A stretch of DNA of 64,000 nt from VRUE01 sp963715455. GTDB lineage: Bacteria > Actinomycetota > Thermoleophilia > Solirubrobacterales > 70-9. The stretch lies in the NCBI GenBank assembly GCA_963715455.1, contig OY970245.1, forward strand, positions 1,302,001 through 1,366,000, read 5' to 3'. Positions 34,340 to 43,252 of this stretch are shown piece after piece. A program made the translations under genes and the position numbers. Position 1 is the stretch's first letter. Every line of letters begins with the position of its first letter. Below the pieces are notes generated by a model. The model ran no database searches. It was not told the origin of the DNA and saw only the letters and a program-made list of their open reading frames with translations.

Positions 34340-34750
34340 ATGGATGCTGTGGCGAGCGACTCCACGCAGGACTGGCTGCTGCCCGAGCACTCGCGACCGC
34401 CGTTGATCGGAGAGCTGGAGCGACGCGTGGAGGAGGCGTTGGCGACGGCGCGCGCCTCCGAAGCGGCGGTGATGACCGTCGGCGCCGCGGCGCTCGATGC
34501 CGCCGAGCAGGCACGCCGCGCGGCCGAGCTGGCGGAGCGGGCAAGCAGCGTCGCGCTCGATGCCCAGAGTCGGGTCGTGGCAGGGGCGCCGCCCTCGGCT
34601 CCCGTCGAACCGCAGCGCCGCGATCCCGGGCTCGGAGACTTCAGTGAACGGGCGGATCGCCTGGTTGCTCGCCTGCGCCAGCTGCAGCGTGTACCCCTCG
34701 GGGGTGGCGCAGCCAGCGAGATCGCAGGTCAGCCGCAATCCGCGAGCTGA
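34340..34750 (+). CDS. Small Ala-rich coiled-coil protein, unknown
   Basis: A 136-residue protein with a long helical, Ala/Glu/Arg-rich centre (about 25-85: RRVEEALATARAS, DAAEQARRAAELAERAS) likely to form a coiled coil, and a second amphipathic helix (FSERADRLVARLRQLQRVPL) near the C-terminus. The amino-acid pattern and the clean start near the divergent mcl promoter speak for a real gene. However, its last 110 bases overlap the end of the pabC-like gene on the other strand, so one of the two ends may be overcalled. No function is suggested. Confidence 0.5.
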   Translation: MDAVASDSTQDWLLPEHSRPPLIGELERRVEEALATARASEAAVMTVGAAALDAAEQARRAAELAERASSVALDAQSRVVAGAPPSAPVEPQRRDPGLGDFSERADRLVARLRQLQRVPLGGGAASEIAGQPQSAS

Positions 34751-35438
34751 GCGCCCCCGGTAAGGCGAGGTCGGCGCCATCGAGCGAACGGACCGGCTCC
34801 ACACCACGCACCGAACCGGCCAGGAACGCCTCACCAGCTTGTCGCAGGTCGGCCAGCGTGAGGTGCTCCTCCTCCACGGGGATTCCCGCCTCGCGGGCGA
34901 CTTCGAGGACCTGGCGGCGAGCGATGCCGGGCAGGATGCTGCCGTCGACCGGGGGTGTTCTGAGGGCCTCTGCATCCACCGCGAAGAGGCTGCCGCGCGA
35001 GGCCTCCAGGGCCGCGCCGCCAGCATTGACGAGCAGTGGCAGCGCCCCTGGCCCGACCTCGATCTCTGCCTGTTCCAGCAAGCGGCGATCCGCCCACTTG
35101 TGCGCACCGAGCCCTTCGGCGACGGCGAAGCTGCATAGGGCGATGCCGTGCTCGGATGAGGGAAAGACCTCGGCCGCTTCGATCTCCGCGGTCGCCACAT
35201 CAACCGTCAGCCCTGTCGCCGCTGGGGCCAAGGTCAGGCGCAGCCTGCCCCGCGCTAGAGGCTCAGCGTGGGCGGCGATGACCTCCGCGAGATTGGCCGG
35301 CGGCTTGGCACGGTAGAGGGCGAAGAGGCTCGCCGCGAGGCGCTCGAGATGGGCACCGAGCTCGATCGCTTGCCCGTCGACGACGAGCATCGTCTCGAAG
35401 ACGCCTTTGCGCGGATCGGGGCGGAGGCTAACTCGCAC
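34641..35438 (-). CDS. pabC: Aminodeoxychorismate lyase-like (class IV aminotransferase fold)
   Basis: A 265-residue fold-type IV PLP protein. KGVFETMLVVDG at the start, the probable PLP lysine in GAHKWADRRLL, and the ALEASRGSLFAV strand are all class IV landmarks. Adjacent to pabB, the likely job is to split aminodeoxychorismate into p-aminobenzoate and pyruvate for folate. I prefer the GTG at 35438, since the longer frame to 35489 would run over the divergent pabB start. The final 25 residues are low-complexity and overlap an opposite-strand gene. Confidence 0.75.
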   Translation of the reverse strand: MRVSLRPDPRKGVFETMLVVDGQAIELGAHLERLAASLFALYRAKPPANLAEVIAAHAEPLARGRLRLTLAPAATGLTVDVATAEIEAAEVFPSSEHGIALCSFAVAEGLGAHKWADRRLLEQAEIEVGPGALPLLVNAGGAALEASRGSLFAVDAEALRTPPVDGSILPGIARRQVLEVAREAGIPVEEEHLTLADLRQAGEAFLAGSVRGVEPVRSLDGADLALPGALSSRIAADLRSRWLRHPRGVHAAAGAGEQPGDPPVH

Positions 35439-35458
35439 GCGGGGGATATCTTGACGCG

Positions 35459-36916
35459 ATGCCGGTCGCGAGCCAAGCAGAGACGTCACCGCTGGCGCCT
35501 ACGCGGCTCTTGACTCGGCGGCTCGACCGCCTGCACGACGCCGAGCATGCCTTCGTTTCGCTCTACGGCACCAGTCCCAACGCCTTCTGGTTTGACAGCA
35601 GCGCGCCCGGTGGCGAGCGCGGCCGCTTCTCGTTCATGGGAGACAGCGAGGGCCCGGCGGGGGCGCTGGTTACCTACGACGTCGATCTGGGTCAGGTGAG
35701 AGTGGAGCGGGGGGTGGAGGTTGAGATTCGCCAGGAGTCGATCTTCGAGTACCTCGATCGCGAGCTGCAGCGCCTCGCCGAGATTCCCAGCGAGCTGCCT
35801 TTCGATTTCGGCTGCGGCTTGGCCGGTTACCTTGGCTACGAGCTGAAGGCCGACTGCGGCGCCGGCGCATCCCACCGGGCGGCGACTCCCGATGCTGCCT
35901 TTGTCTTTGCCGATCGACTGATCGCCTTCGACCACTGGGAGCGATGCACCTACATCGTCAGCCTCGCTGAGCCTGATGGCGCGGCGGCGGCAGCTTGGCT
36001 CGAGCGGACCGCTCACCGCCTCGAGTCGTTACCCGTACTCGAGCCGCCCCAGCTCGGCCAGGGGCGGATAGGCCTGCGCTTGCGTCGCTCGCGCGAGCGC
36101 TACGAAGAGGACATCGCAGCCTGTCAGCGCTACCTGACCGCGGGTCACAGCTACGAGATCTGCCTCACGAACAGGCTGACTGCGGAGACCGCCACTGAGC
36201 CACTGGAGCTCTACCGGGCATTGCGCCGGGCTAACCCGGCACCGTTCGCGGCCTTCCTGCGCTTTGGCGACACCTTCGTGCTGAGCTCCTCGCCGGAGAG
36301 ATTCCTGGCGGTGGATCGGCAGGGATGGGCCGAAGCGCGGCCGATCAAGGGGACGAGCCGTCGTGGCACGACGCCGAGCGAGGACGCCCGCCTGGCCGCG
36401 GCGCTGCGCGCCGATGAGAAGAGCCGCGCCGAGAACGTGACGATCGTCGATCTGCTGCGCAACGACCTCGGCAGGGTCTGTGAGGTCGGCACGGTCTCGG
36501 TTCCCGAGCTGATGCGGGTCGAGACCTACGAGACGGTGCACCAGCTTGTCTCCAGCGTGCGCGGCCGGCTGCGCCGGGAGGTCGGCGCAGCGGAGTGCGT
36601 ACGCGCCTGCTTCCCTCCCGGCTCGATGACCGGCGCGCCCAAGCTGCGCACGATGGAGATCCTCGACGAGCTCGAGGGTGAGGCGCGCGGTGTCTACGCC
36701 GGGGCGATCGGCTACTTCGGGATCGGCGGTGGTTGCGATCTCAGCGTCGCGATCAGAGCGATCGTGTTGCGTGACGGCGTGGCTGACGTGGGCGCCGGCG
36801 GCGCCATCGTCGTGCAGTCCGATGTCGCGCAGGAGTTCGAGGAGATGCTGCTCAAGGCGCACGCCCCACTCTCGGCGATGACGCCAAACCCTTCACCTGC
36901 AAGCAAGTTTGCATAG
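35459..36916 (+). CDS. pabB: Aminodeoxychorismate synthase component I
   Basis: A 485-residue chorismate-binding enzyme. PIKGTSRRG, with Lys where anthranilate synthase has Ala, marks aminodeoxychorismate synthase. CFPPGSMTGAPKLRTMEILDELE and GAIGYFGIGGGCDLSVAIR complete the active site. It converts chorismate and ammonia into aminodeoxychorismate, with ammonia from a PabA glutaminase that is not in this window. Its start codon is only 20 bases from that of the divergent pabC, so the two share a very short promoter region. Confidence 0.92.
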   Translation: MPVASQAETSPLAPTRLLTRRLDRLHDAEHAFVSLYGTSPNAFWFDSSAPGGERGRFSFMGDSEGPAGALVTYDVDLGQVRVERGVEVEIRQESIFEYLDRELQRLAEIPSELPFDFGCGLAGYLGYELKADCGAGASHRAATPDAAFVFADRLIAFDHWERCTYIVSLAEPDGAAAAAWLERTAHRLESLPVLEPPQLGQGRIGLRLRRSRERYEEDIAACQRYLTAGHSYEICLTNRLTAETATEPLELYRALRRANPAPFAAFLRFGDTFVLSSSPERFLAVDRQGWAEARPIKGTSRRGTTPSEDARLAAALRADEKSRAENVTIVDLLRNDLGRVCEVGTVSVPELMRVETYETVHQLVSSVRGRLRREVGAAECVRACFPPGSMTGAPKLRTMEILDELEGEARGVYAGAIGYFGIGGGCDLSVAIRAIVLRDGVADVGAGGAIVVQSDVAQEFEEMLLKAHAPLSAMTPNPSPASKFA

Positions 36917-37025
36917 CGGCAACGACTCCCGTCAACCGCGCGTCCGGGTGGCCTCTTGGGCACGGCAAGGCGGTTTGGGGGAGGCAGAACCCCACTATTC
37001 GGGTTGAGCCTTTAGCGAAAAGCAT

Positions 37026-37056
37026 CAGATTGGCCAGATGTTTGACTGCCAATCTG
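37026..37056. promoter_or_regulatory. Inverted repeat and shared motif upstream of the first collagen-like gene
   Basis: CAGATTGGC (37026-37034) and GCCAATCTG (37048-37056) form perfect 9-bp arms. Just after it lies CAAACGTCCAG (37060-37070), the reverse complement of 11 of the 12 core bases seen upstream of two GH26 genes, followed by TGTACGGT, a plausible extended -10 region (TACGGT at 37079). CCAGATGTT occurs twice (37034, 37068). The whole 242-base gap between pabB and the collagen gene contains no gene that I can see. Confidence 0.5.
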
Positions 37057-37158
37057 CTGCAAACGTCCAGATGTTCTGTACGGTGGCGCGTCTCGGTTGC
37101 CCCGATTGCTGGGGCTCCATTCCCTCAAAGCCCCAGACCCAAGGGAGATTCCACCGTT

Positions 37159-39006
37159 ATGACTGCATCGCTCACCTCACCGTTCGTCGGCCGTCGGATG
37201 GCCGGCGTTTGCGCGGCGATCCTGGCCCTGGCCGCCCTGGCGTTTGCCGCCACACCGGCCCAGGCCGCCAAAACAACTCTTAGCTCGATCAACCTCTGCA
37301 TCAAGAAGAGCGGCACCGGCAAGGGCACGATCCGCCTTGTCTCGGCGAAAGCGCGCTGCAAAGGCACTGAGCGCGGTGTGCTTGTGGTCACCGGCTCCGG
37401 CTCGCAGGGTGTGCTCGGCGTCGAATCGGAAACGGGTCCGACCGGCCCGACCGGCCCAACTGGCCCCACGGGCTCCGCTGGAGCGACTGGCCCTGCCGGT
37501 GCCGATGGCGCCACGGGCGCTACCGGGGCTGCCGGGTCCAATGGGGCGACAGGCGCGACAGGCGCCACCGGTGCGACAGGCGCCACCGGTACCAGTGGCC
37601 AGAACGGCGCTACTGGGGCAAGCGGCGCCACTGGCCCGACTGGGCCCCAGGGCCCGACCGGCTCACAGGGTGCAACCGGGGCTACAGGCTCAGCAGGCGC
37701 GACCGGTGCTACTGGGGCAACGGGTGGTAGTGGAGCAACTGGAGCAACTGGTGAGAAAGGCGCGACCGGCGAGAAAGGCGCTACCGGAGACGCTGGCGCA
37801 ACCGGCGCAACTGGCCCCGCTGGCCCTGATGGCCCGATAGGCCCGACCGGCCCGACTGGTGCCACCGGCGCTGATGGCGCCACGGGTGCCACGGGTGAGA
37901 AAGGCGCGACTGGTGCCGACGGCGCAACTGGCGCCGACGGAGCAACCGGCGAGAAAGGCGCCACGGGCGCTGATGGTGCCACCGGCGCTGATGGCGCGAC
38001 AGGTGCCACCGGCGAGAAAGGCGCTACCGGCGCCGACGGTGCCACTGGAGCCACCGGCGAGAAAGGTGCGACCGGCGCCGATGGAGCAACTGGAGCCACC
38101 GGTGAGGCCGGCGCAACAGGTGCCACCGGCGAGAAAGGCGCAACCGGCGCTGACGGCGCAACAGGCGCGACTGGCGAGAAAGGTGCGACCGGCGCCGATG
38201 GTGCCACCGGCGCAACCGGTGAGAAAGGCGCAACTGGCGCTGATGGTGCAACCGGTGAGAAAGGCGCAACCGGAGAGACTGGCGCGACTGGAGCAACCGG
38301 TCCTGCTGGCCCTGACGGCCCAATAGGCCCGACTGGTGCGACCGGCCCCATGGGTGAGAAAGGCCCGACCGGCGAGACTGGTCCTACCGGCGCAACCGGC
38401 CCGGCTGGCCCTGACGGTCCGATAGGCCCCACAGGTCCCACCGGCGCAACCGGCGATCAAGGCGCTACCGGTGCCACTGGTGCAACCGGCGACAAAGGCG
38501 CGACCGGAACCGCCGGTGCGACTGGTGCCACTGGAGCGACCGGAGCGACTGGTGCCACTGGAGCGACCGGTGCGGGCGCCACTGGCCCCGCGGGCCCGAC
38601 TGGTGCCACCGGTGCCACTGGTCCGTCGAGCACGACGATCATCGGTGGCGGTGGCAACAGCTCCGGCACCAACAGCGGGAGCAACACGTTCGTTGGGCTC
38701 TACATCGACGATTCGGACACCAATGAGTCGTTGATTCAGCAGAACATGCCGGTTGCCGGCACGCTGAACAATTTCACCGTGGCCCTGAGTGGTGCTCCGG
38801 GAACCGGGGATACATACACGTTCACCATCCGGCTCAACGGAGCGGATACCGCCTTGTCGTGCTCGATCGCGAACTCTGCGACGAGCTGTCCCGACACGGG
38901 AGCGGTGGCTGTCACTGCCGGCCAGGACATCTCAATCCTCGCGGATCCGACTAACTCACCGGCTAACGACCTCGACGTTCGCTGGACGGCGACCTTCACG
39001 CCGTAG
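37159..39006 (+). CDS. Collagen-like surface protein 1
   Basis: A 615-residue exported protein: signal peptide to about residue 36 (ATPAQA/A), a 55-residue head module (INLCIKKSGTGKGTIRL, ARCKGTERGVLVVTGSG) with two Cys, then about 130 Gly-X-Y triplets (about 93-487) rich in GAT, GPT and GEK, and a beta-rich C-terminal domain of about 125 residues (TFVGLYIDDSDTN, CSIANSATSCPD). The Thr-rich triplets resemble BclA-type collagens, which are often glycosylated, and trimerisation is expected. A good ribosome site (AAGGGAG) is 11 bases before the ATG. The head module is shared with two other genes here. Confidence 0.9.
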   Translation: MTASLTSPFVGRRMAGVCAAILALAALAFAATPAQAAKTTLSSINLCIKKSGTGKGTIRLVSAKARCKGTERGVLVVTGSGSQGVLGVESETGPTGPTGPTGPTGSAGATGPAGADGATGATGAAGSNGATGATGATGATGATGTSGQNGATGASGATGPTGPQGPTGSQGATGATGSAGATGATGATGGSGATGATGEKGATGEKGATGDAGATGATGPAGPDGPIGPTGPTGATGADGATGATGEKGATGADGATGADGATGEKGATGADGATGADGATGATGEKGATGADGATGATGEKGATGADGATGATGEAGATGATGEKGATGADGATGATGEKGATGADGATGATGEKGATGADGATGEKGATGETGATGATGPAGPDGPIGPTGATGPMGEKGPTGETGPTGATGPAGPDGPIGPTGPTGATGDQGATGATGATGDKGATGTAGATGATGATGATGATGATGAGATGPAGPTGATGATGPSSTTIIGGGGNSSGTNSGSNTFVGLYIDDSDTNESLIQQNMPVAGTLNNFTVALSGAPGTGDTYTFTIRLNGADTALSCSIANSATSCPDTGAVAVTAGQDISILADPTNSPANDLDVRWTATFTP

Positions 39007-39025
39007 GCAGCGAGTCGTTTTTGTG

Positions 39026-39068
39026 CCGGCCGCCTCGTCTATCCGCAATGGATGGGCGGGGCGGCCGG
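39026..39068 (+). terminator. Intrinsic terminator after collagen-like gene 1
   Basis: A 19-base-pair stem (39026-39044 with 39050-39068) allowing three G-U pairs, loop GCAAT, followed by TTTGTTGAT. It lies 20 bases beyond the stop codon and separates the two collagen-like genes into different transcripts. Confidence 0.8.
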
Positions 39069-39122
39069 TTTGTTGATCTAGGCCGCGTTAACAGCTACAG
39101 GGCTAAGGAAGAGACTTTCGTT

Positions 39123-40544
39123 GTGACTTCACTTTCCATCGCACTATTGGCGAATCGCCGGGTATTCGGCGTGCTGGCGTTGTGCCTGGCCGCCGCCACC
39201 CTGGCATTCGCCGCCACACCGGCCCAGGCCGCAAAAAAAACTCTTAGCTCGATCAACCTCTGCATCAAGAAGAGCGGCACCGGCAAGGGCACGATTCGCC
39301 TTGTCTCGGCAAAAGCTCGCTGCAAAGGCACTGAGCGCGGTGTGCTTGTGGTCACCGGCTCTGGATCACAGGGTGTGCTCGGCGTCGAATCGGAAACGGG
39401 TCCCACGGGTCCGACCGGCCCCGCTGGTGCGACCGGCCCGGCCGGAGCTACCGGTGCTACCGGTCCGGCGGGCTCGGGTGCAACTGGGGCCACCGGTGCC
39501 GAGGGCGCAACAGGCCCAACCGGCCCGACGGGAGCGACCGGCGCGACCGGGAGTGGGGCAACGGGCGCCACGGGCGCCACGGGTTCGGCAGGCGCGACCG
39601 GTGCTACTGGGGCAACGGGTAGTGGAGCGACTGGAGCAACTGGCGAGAAAGGCGCCACCGGCGCTGATGGTGCAACGGGCGCAACCGGTGAGAAAGGCGC
39701 TACAGGTTCTGACGGCGCTACAGGTGCAACCGGCCCTGGTGGTTCCGCAGGCCCGACTGGCCCGACCGGTGCCACCGGAGCGACCGGTGAGAAAGGTCTA
39801 GCCGGCGCAATCGGGGCCACGGGGGAAAAGGGCGCCACCGGTGAAAAAGGCGCTACGGGTGCGGCAGGCGCTACCGGTCCCGCTGGCCCGGACGGCCCGG
39901 TAGGTCCGACCGGCGCCACTGGCGCAACCGGTGAGAAAGGCGCCACTGGTGCAACTGGTCCGGCCGGTCCCGATGGTCCAATCGGAGCGACTGGCCCAAC
40001 AGGCGCCACCGGCGCGAAAGGCGCTACCGGTGAAAAAGGCGCAACCGGCGACAAAGGCTCGACGGGTGCCACGGGTGCCACTGGCCCGACCGGCCCTGCC
40101 GGTCCCAGTGGCCCAATCGGAGCGACTGGCCCGACAGGAGCGACTGGCCCAATCGGAGCGACTGGCCCGACAGGAGCCACCGGCGCGAAAGGCGCTACCG
40201 GTGAAAAGGGCGCTACTGGCTCGACAGGTGCGACGGGGTCAACTGGTGCGACTGGCGCCACCGGCGCGGTCGGCATCTCCAGCTACATCAAGCAGACCGC
40301 GACGTCCGCCAGCAACAGCACGGGTCCGAAGAGCGTCACCGCGGTGTGTCCCGGCACCCACACGGTGCTCGGCGGCGGCTACTCGATCTTGTCCTCGGCC
40401 GAGCCAGGCGAGTTCACGGCGACGATAAACCAACCGAGCGCGAACAACAGAGAATGGACCGTCACGGTCCACGAGGACAACGCCGGCGGCGAAGTCAACT
40501 GGTCGGTGACCGCCTACGCCATTTGCGCAATCGTCGCTCCCTGA
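39123..40544 (+). CDS. Collagen-like surface protein 2
   Basis: A 473-residue relative of the preceding protein: signal peptide (to about residue 36), the same head module with nearly identical DNA (about 39209-39404 against 37245-37440), about 97 Gly-X-Y triplets (93-384), but a different C-terminal domain of 89 residues (SYIKQTATSASNST, CPGTHTVLGGGYSI, EWTVTVHEDN). Start is a GTG with GGAAGAG 10 bases upstream. A run of eight A lies just after the signal-peptide codons (39233-39240) and could cause slippage. Confidence 0.9.
   Translation: MTSLSIALLANRRVFGVLALCLAAATLAFAATPAQAAKKTLSSINLCIKKSGTGKGTIRLVSAKARCKGTERGVLVVTGSGSQGVLGVESETGPTGPTGPAGATGPAGATGATGPAGSGATGATGAEGATGPTGPTGATGATGSGATGATGATGSAGATGATGATGSGATGATGEKGATGADGATGATGEKGATGSDGATGATGPGGSAGPTGPTGATGATGEKGLAGAIGATGEKGATGEKGATGAAGATGPAGPDGPVGPTGATGATGEKGATGATGPAGPDGPIGATGPTGATGAKGATGEKGATGDKGSTGATGATGPTGPAGPSGPIGATGPTGATGPIGATGPTGATGAKGATGEKGATGSTGATGSTGATGATGAVGISSYIKQTATSASNSTGPKSVTAVCPGTHTVLGGGYSILSSAEPGEFTATINQPSANNREWTVTVHEDNAGGEVNWSVTAYAICAIVAP
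39233..39240 (+). repeat. A8 tract early in collagen-like gene 2
   Basis: Eight A in a row inside the codons for AAKKT directly after the signal peptide. The sister gene at the same place reads CCAAAACAACT, without a long run. In a GC-rich genome a run of this length in a surface-protein gene may allow on/off switching by frameshift. Confidence 0.7.
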
Positions 40545-40560
40545 CCTGAGTAGATCTCGT

Positions 40561-40597
40561 ATGCCATCACCCGTCCCGACCGGGCGGGCGATGGCAT
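40561..40597. terminator. Terminator between convergent genes
   Basis: Hairpin with 16-base arms (40561-40576 against 40582-40597) starting ATGCCATC and ending GATGGCAT, with one mismatch and one G-U pair, loop about 5 bases. It lies between the stop of collagen-like gene 2 and the end of the next minus-strand gene (40605) and could serve both. Confidence 0.65.
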
Positions 40598-40604
40598 GCC
40601 CGCC

Positions 40605-41180
40605 TTACCCGACCGGGATGATCTGGCCCGAGTTGACCAACTGCAGGGCGCGCTTGAAGTCTGGGTCGAAGACCTCGATCTGGGCTTCGACTCCCGGGTA
40701 GGCGAGATAGATGCTGCTCGGGTCGTTGCGGTTGAAGTAGACCGTGGCGTTGCCGGGGGCCTTGCCGAGTACGCCACCCGCTTCCTGGCCTTGGCTCTCG
40801 AGCGCTCCCACAGGGTCTTCATTGGCGTAGGTGCCTACGGTGAGGAAGTCCGGTCGGGGATCGCCGGCCTCAGCATCGTCGGTCAGGTAGCGGATGTAGG
40901 TGCGCCCCTCTTCCGGTTCACTCAGCTCGATCTCGGTGTCCTCCTGCTCACCGGCCCAGTAGACCGGGGTACCGGGTCCACCGAGGGCATCGCGCAGCGA
41001 ATCGACGCTGACCACCTCGGCCTCGGTCGGGGTCGAGCTCTCGGTCGAATCGTCGCCTCCGCGCTGGGCCAGCCAGGCGCCCAGGGCGATGGCGAGTATC
41101 CCAGCCAGGGTGACTATCAGCGGGACGCGGTTCTTCTTGGGGGGCTCTTCGGCGGAGTTCACGCGGGGAAGGGTAGCCAC
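40605..41180 (-). CDS. Membrane-anchored protein, unknown
   Basis: A 191-residue protein: basic cytoplasmic N-terminus (EEPPKKNRVP), one transmembrane segment (LIVTLAGILAIALGAWLA), then an acidic Ser/Thr/Glu linker and a folded outer domain with GTPVYWAGEQEDTEIEL, YIRYLTDD, VYFNRNDPSSIYLAYPG. No family recognised by eye. It is 21 bases downstream of the CAP-domain gene on the same strand. Confidence 0.7.
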   Translation of the reverse strand: MATLPRVNSAEEPPKKNRVPLIVTLAGILAIALGAWLAQRGGDDSTESSTPTEAEVVSVDSLRDALGGPGTPVYWAGEQEDTEIELSEPEEGRTYIRYLTDDAEAGDPRPDFLTVGTYANEDPVGALESQGQEAGGVLGKAPGNATVYFNRNDPSSIYLAYPGVEAQIEVFDPDFKRALQLVNSGQIIPVG

Positions 41181-41201
41181 GCCCCCGGCGGCTCTGGTTC
41201 G

Positions 41202-41828
41202 TTAGGAAACCGCAGGCACCGGTTCGCAGTGCGAGCCGAAGTGCTGTGCCCAGACCCGAGTGCCCGTCTGCCCGGCCAGATCGCCCACCTTGAGGCTGAT
41301 CCCGAGCTGGCTGTAGTCGCCGAGCAGGTTGTGGCGGTGGGTCGGCGAGCGCATCCAGGCCTGGAAGATCGAGCGCACCGACCCGTACTCGCCGGTTCCC
41401 CAGGCAAGGTTCTCGCCGACGTGCCAGCAGGCTTCGCTGATGTAGCCGTTTGCGCGCATCCAGTAGGTGAAGTCGCGGCCGCAGGCGGAGTGGCTGAAGC
41501 TGTCGCACTCGAGCAGATCGCTGGCCTTGGAGCTGGCCGAGAGGTCGAGCTCAGGGGCGTCGGCAAACGGCGCCAGGCCGAGGCGCTCGCGGGTGAAATT
41601 GGTCATGCAGCGCATCGCCTCCTCTTGGACACTGGCGGGGGCCGAGAGGTCGTCCTGGTTCGGGCACTCGGCCTGCGAGGCGATCAGCGTGCTCGACGTC
41701 GTCGCCGGAGGATTCGGCTTCGCGACAGCGCGCCGCTGCCCGAGGCCGGTCGCGGCGAATGCGCTCGACGAAAGCGCCAAGCTGGCCAGTAGAGTGATCG
41801 TGAGGAGAAGTGGGAGCCTCGGTGCCAC
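41202..41828 (-). CDS. Secreted CAP (SCP/allergen V5-like) domain protein
   Basis: A 208-residue protein with a signal peptide (about 1-25) and a CAP domain: EEAMRCMTNFTRERLGLAP, CDSFSHSACGRDF, WHVGENLAWG, AWMRSPTHRHNLL, LGISL and WAQHFG. The His and Glu residues of the CAP cavity are visible (FSH, GEN, THRHNL). Bacterial CAP proteins are extracellular, with lipid-binding or peptidase-like roles that are mostly unknown. The 176-base gap to the divergent mcd gene holds no other gene that I can see. Confidence 0.85.
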   Translation of the reverse strand: MAPRLPLLLTITLLASLALSSSAFAATGLGQRRAVAKPNPPATTSSTLIASQAECPNQDDLSAPASVQEEAMRCMTNFTRERLGLAPFADAPELDLSASSKASDLLECDSFSHSACGRDFTYWMRANGYISEACWHVGENLAWGTGEYGSVRSIFQAWMRSPTHRHNLLGDYSQLGISLKVGDLAGQTGTRVWAQHFGSHCEPVPAVS

Positions 41829-42004
41829 GCTCCTCTGTCGTCAGATTGGGTCGCGTGGAGGACTGGCAGCGACCGGCTCTGGACGCACGTATGAGCAGGA
41901 CTGGGACTTTCAAGAGGCCGCCGGCTCGCCGCTGCGGCGGCACTTTGGCGCGGCAGCGCCGATATCCTTGCGCTCCCGTCCGCACCCGACCCAGAGCAGG
42001 AGAA

Positions 42005-43219
42005 ATGGCCGTAGACACCGCCGCCTTCCGTGAGCAGACCGACGAGCAGCAGGCGATCACCGAAATGGTGCGCCAGTTCGCCGACGAGCAGATCATCCCC
42101 AACGCCGAGCATTTCGATCACGAGGACACCTTCCCGGAGGCGATCGTCGAGGAAATGAAGGAGCTCGGCCTCTTCGGGGTGACGATTCCCGAAGAGTACG
42201 GCGGCATGGGGCTCGATCTGACGACCTACGCGATGATCGTCGAAGAGCTCTCACGCGGCTGGATCTCGATCTCCGGCGTCGTCAACACCCATTTCATCGG
42301 CTCCTACCTCTTGATGAAGTTCGGCACCGACGAGCAGAAGGACTACTTCCTGCCGAAGATGGCGACCGGCGAGATCCGCGCCGCCTTCTCGCTCTCGGAG
42401 CCCGAGGTCGGCTCCGATGTGCAGGGCATCAAGGCCACCGCCAAGAAGGGCGAGGACGGCAACTGGGAGCTCAACGGCCAGAAGATGTGGGTGACCAACG
42501 GCCTCGGCTCCTCGGTCGTCTTCGTGCTGATGAAGACCGACCCCAAGGCCGAGCCCGCCTACAAGGGCATGACCTGCTTCATCACCGAGAAGAAGCCCTG
42601 GGAGGAAATCAACGAGGGTGATTTCAAGGGCCTCAACGTGCCGCCCAAGATCAAGAAGATGGGCTACAAGGGCGTTGAGTCAACCGAGCTCGTCTACGAC
42701 GGCTACCGCTGTCCCCCCGAGCGCGTGCTTGGCGGCGAGGAGGCTGGGGTCGGCCAGGGCTTCGTGCAGATGATGGACGCGCTCGAGGTCGGTCGCGTCA
42801 ACGTCGCCGCCCGCGGCGTCGGCATCGCCCAGCGCGCCCTCGAGCTCGCCCTGCGCTACAGCCAGGAGCGCAAGACCTTCGGCAAGCCGATCGCCCAGCA
42901 CCAGGCGATCCAGTTCAAGCTCGCCGACATGGCGACCAAGGTCGAGGCCGCCCGCCTCATCACCCGTAAGGCCGCCCGTATGAAGGACGCCGGCGCCCGC
43001 TCCGACCTCGAGGCCGGCATGGCCAAGCTGCTCGCCTCGGAGACCGGCAAGGAGTGCGTCGAGGAGTGCTTCCGCATCCACGGCGGCTACGGCTACTCGA
43101 AGGAGTACGAGATCGAGCGCCTTTACCGCGATGCGCCGCTGCTCTTGATCGGCGAGGGAACCTCCGAGATCCAGCGCATGGTGATCGGCAAGAAGCTGCT
43201 GCAGAGGCACAAGATCTAG
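42005..43219 (+). CDS. mcd: Acyl-CoA dehydrogenase, probably methylsuccinyl-CoA dehydrogenase
   Basis: A 404-residue FAD enzyme of the acyl-CoA dehydrogenase fold: FSLSEPEVGSD (FAD/substrate loop), RKTFGKPIAQHQAIQ, GGYGYSKEYEIERLYRDA and a catalytic-Glu region GEGTSEIQR. General family membership is certain. The specific role, oxidation of (2S)-methylsuccinyl-CoA to mesaconyl-CoA, is inferred from the presence of Mch, Ecm, Ccr and Mcl nearby. The Rhodobacter Mcd is longer (an extra N-terminal domain), whereas actinobacterial clusters use enzymes of this size. A GGAG lies 4 bases before the ATG. Confidence 0.8.
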   Translation: MAVDTAAFREQTDEQQAITEMVRQFADEQIIPNAEHFDHEDTFPEAIVEEMKELGLFGVTIPEEYGGMGLDLTTYAMIVEELSRGWISISGVVNTHFIGSYLLMKFGTDEQKDYFLPKMATGEIRAAFSLSEPEVGSDVQGIKATAKKGEDGNWELNGQKMWVTNGLGSSVVFVLMKTDPKAEPAYKGMTCFITEKKPWEEINEGDFKGLNVPPKIKKMGYKGVESTELVYDGYRCPPERVLGGEEAGVGQGFVQMMDALEVGRVNVAARGVGIAQRALELALRYSQERKTFGKPIAQHQAIQFKLADMATKVEAARLITRKAARMKDAGARSDLEAGMAKLLASETGKECVEECFRIHGGYGYSKEYEIERLYRDAPLLLIGEGTSEIQRMVIGKKLLQRHKI

Positions 43220-43252
43220 CGGCTTGGCCGCGTCGGTTAGCATCGGCGCTCG

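Noticed and set aside
37125..38441. Long opposite-strand frame in collagen-like gene 1 with V-A-P repeats
   Set aside because: It is the mirror of the Gly-X-Y codons; the plus strand has signal peptide, ribosome site and globular ends.
37430..38620. CRISPR-like or tandem-repeat array
   Set aside because: The short repeats are 9-base codon triplets for Gly-X-Y and have no spacers; coding explains them fully.
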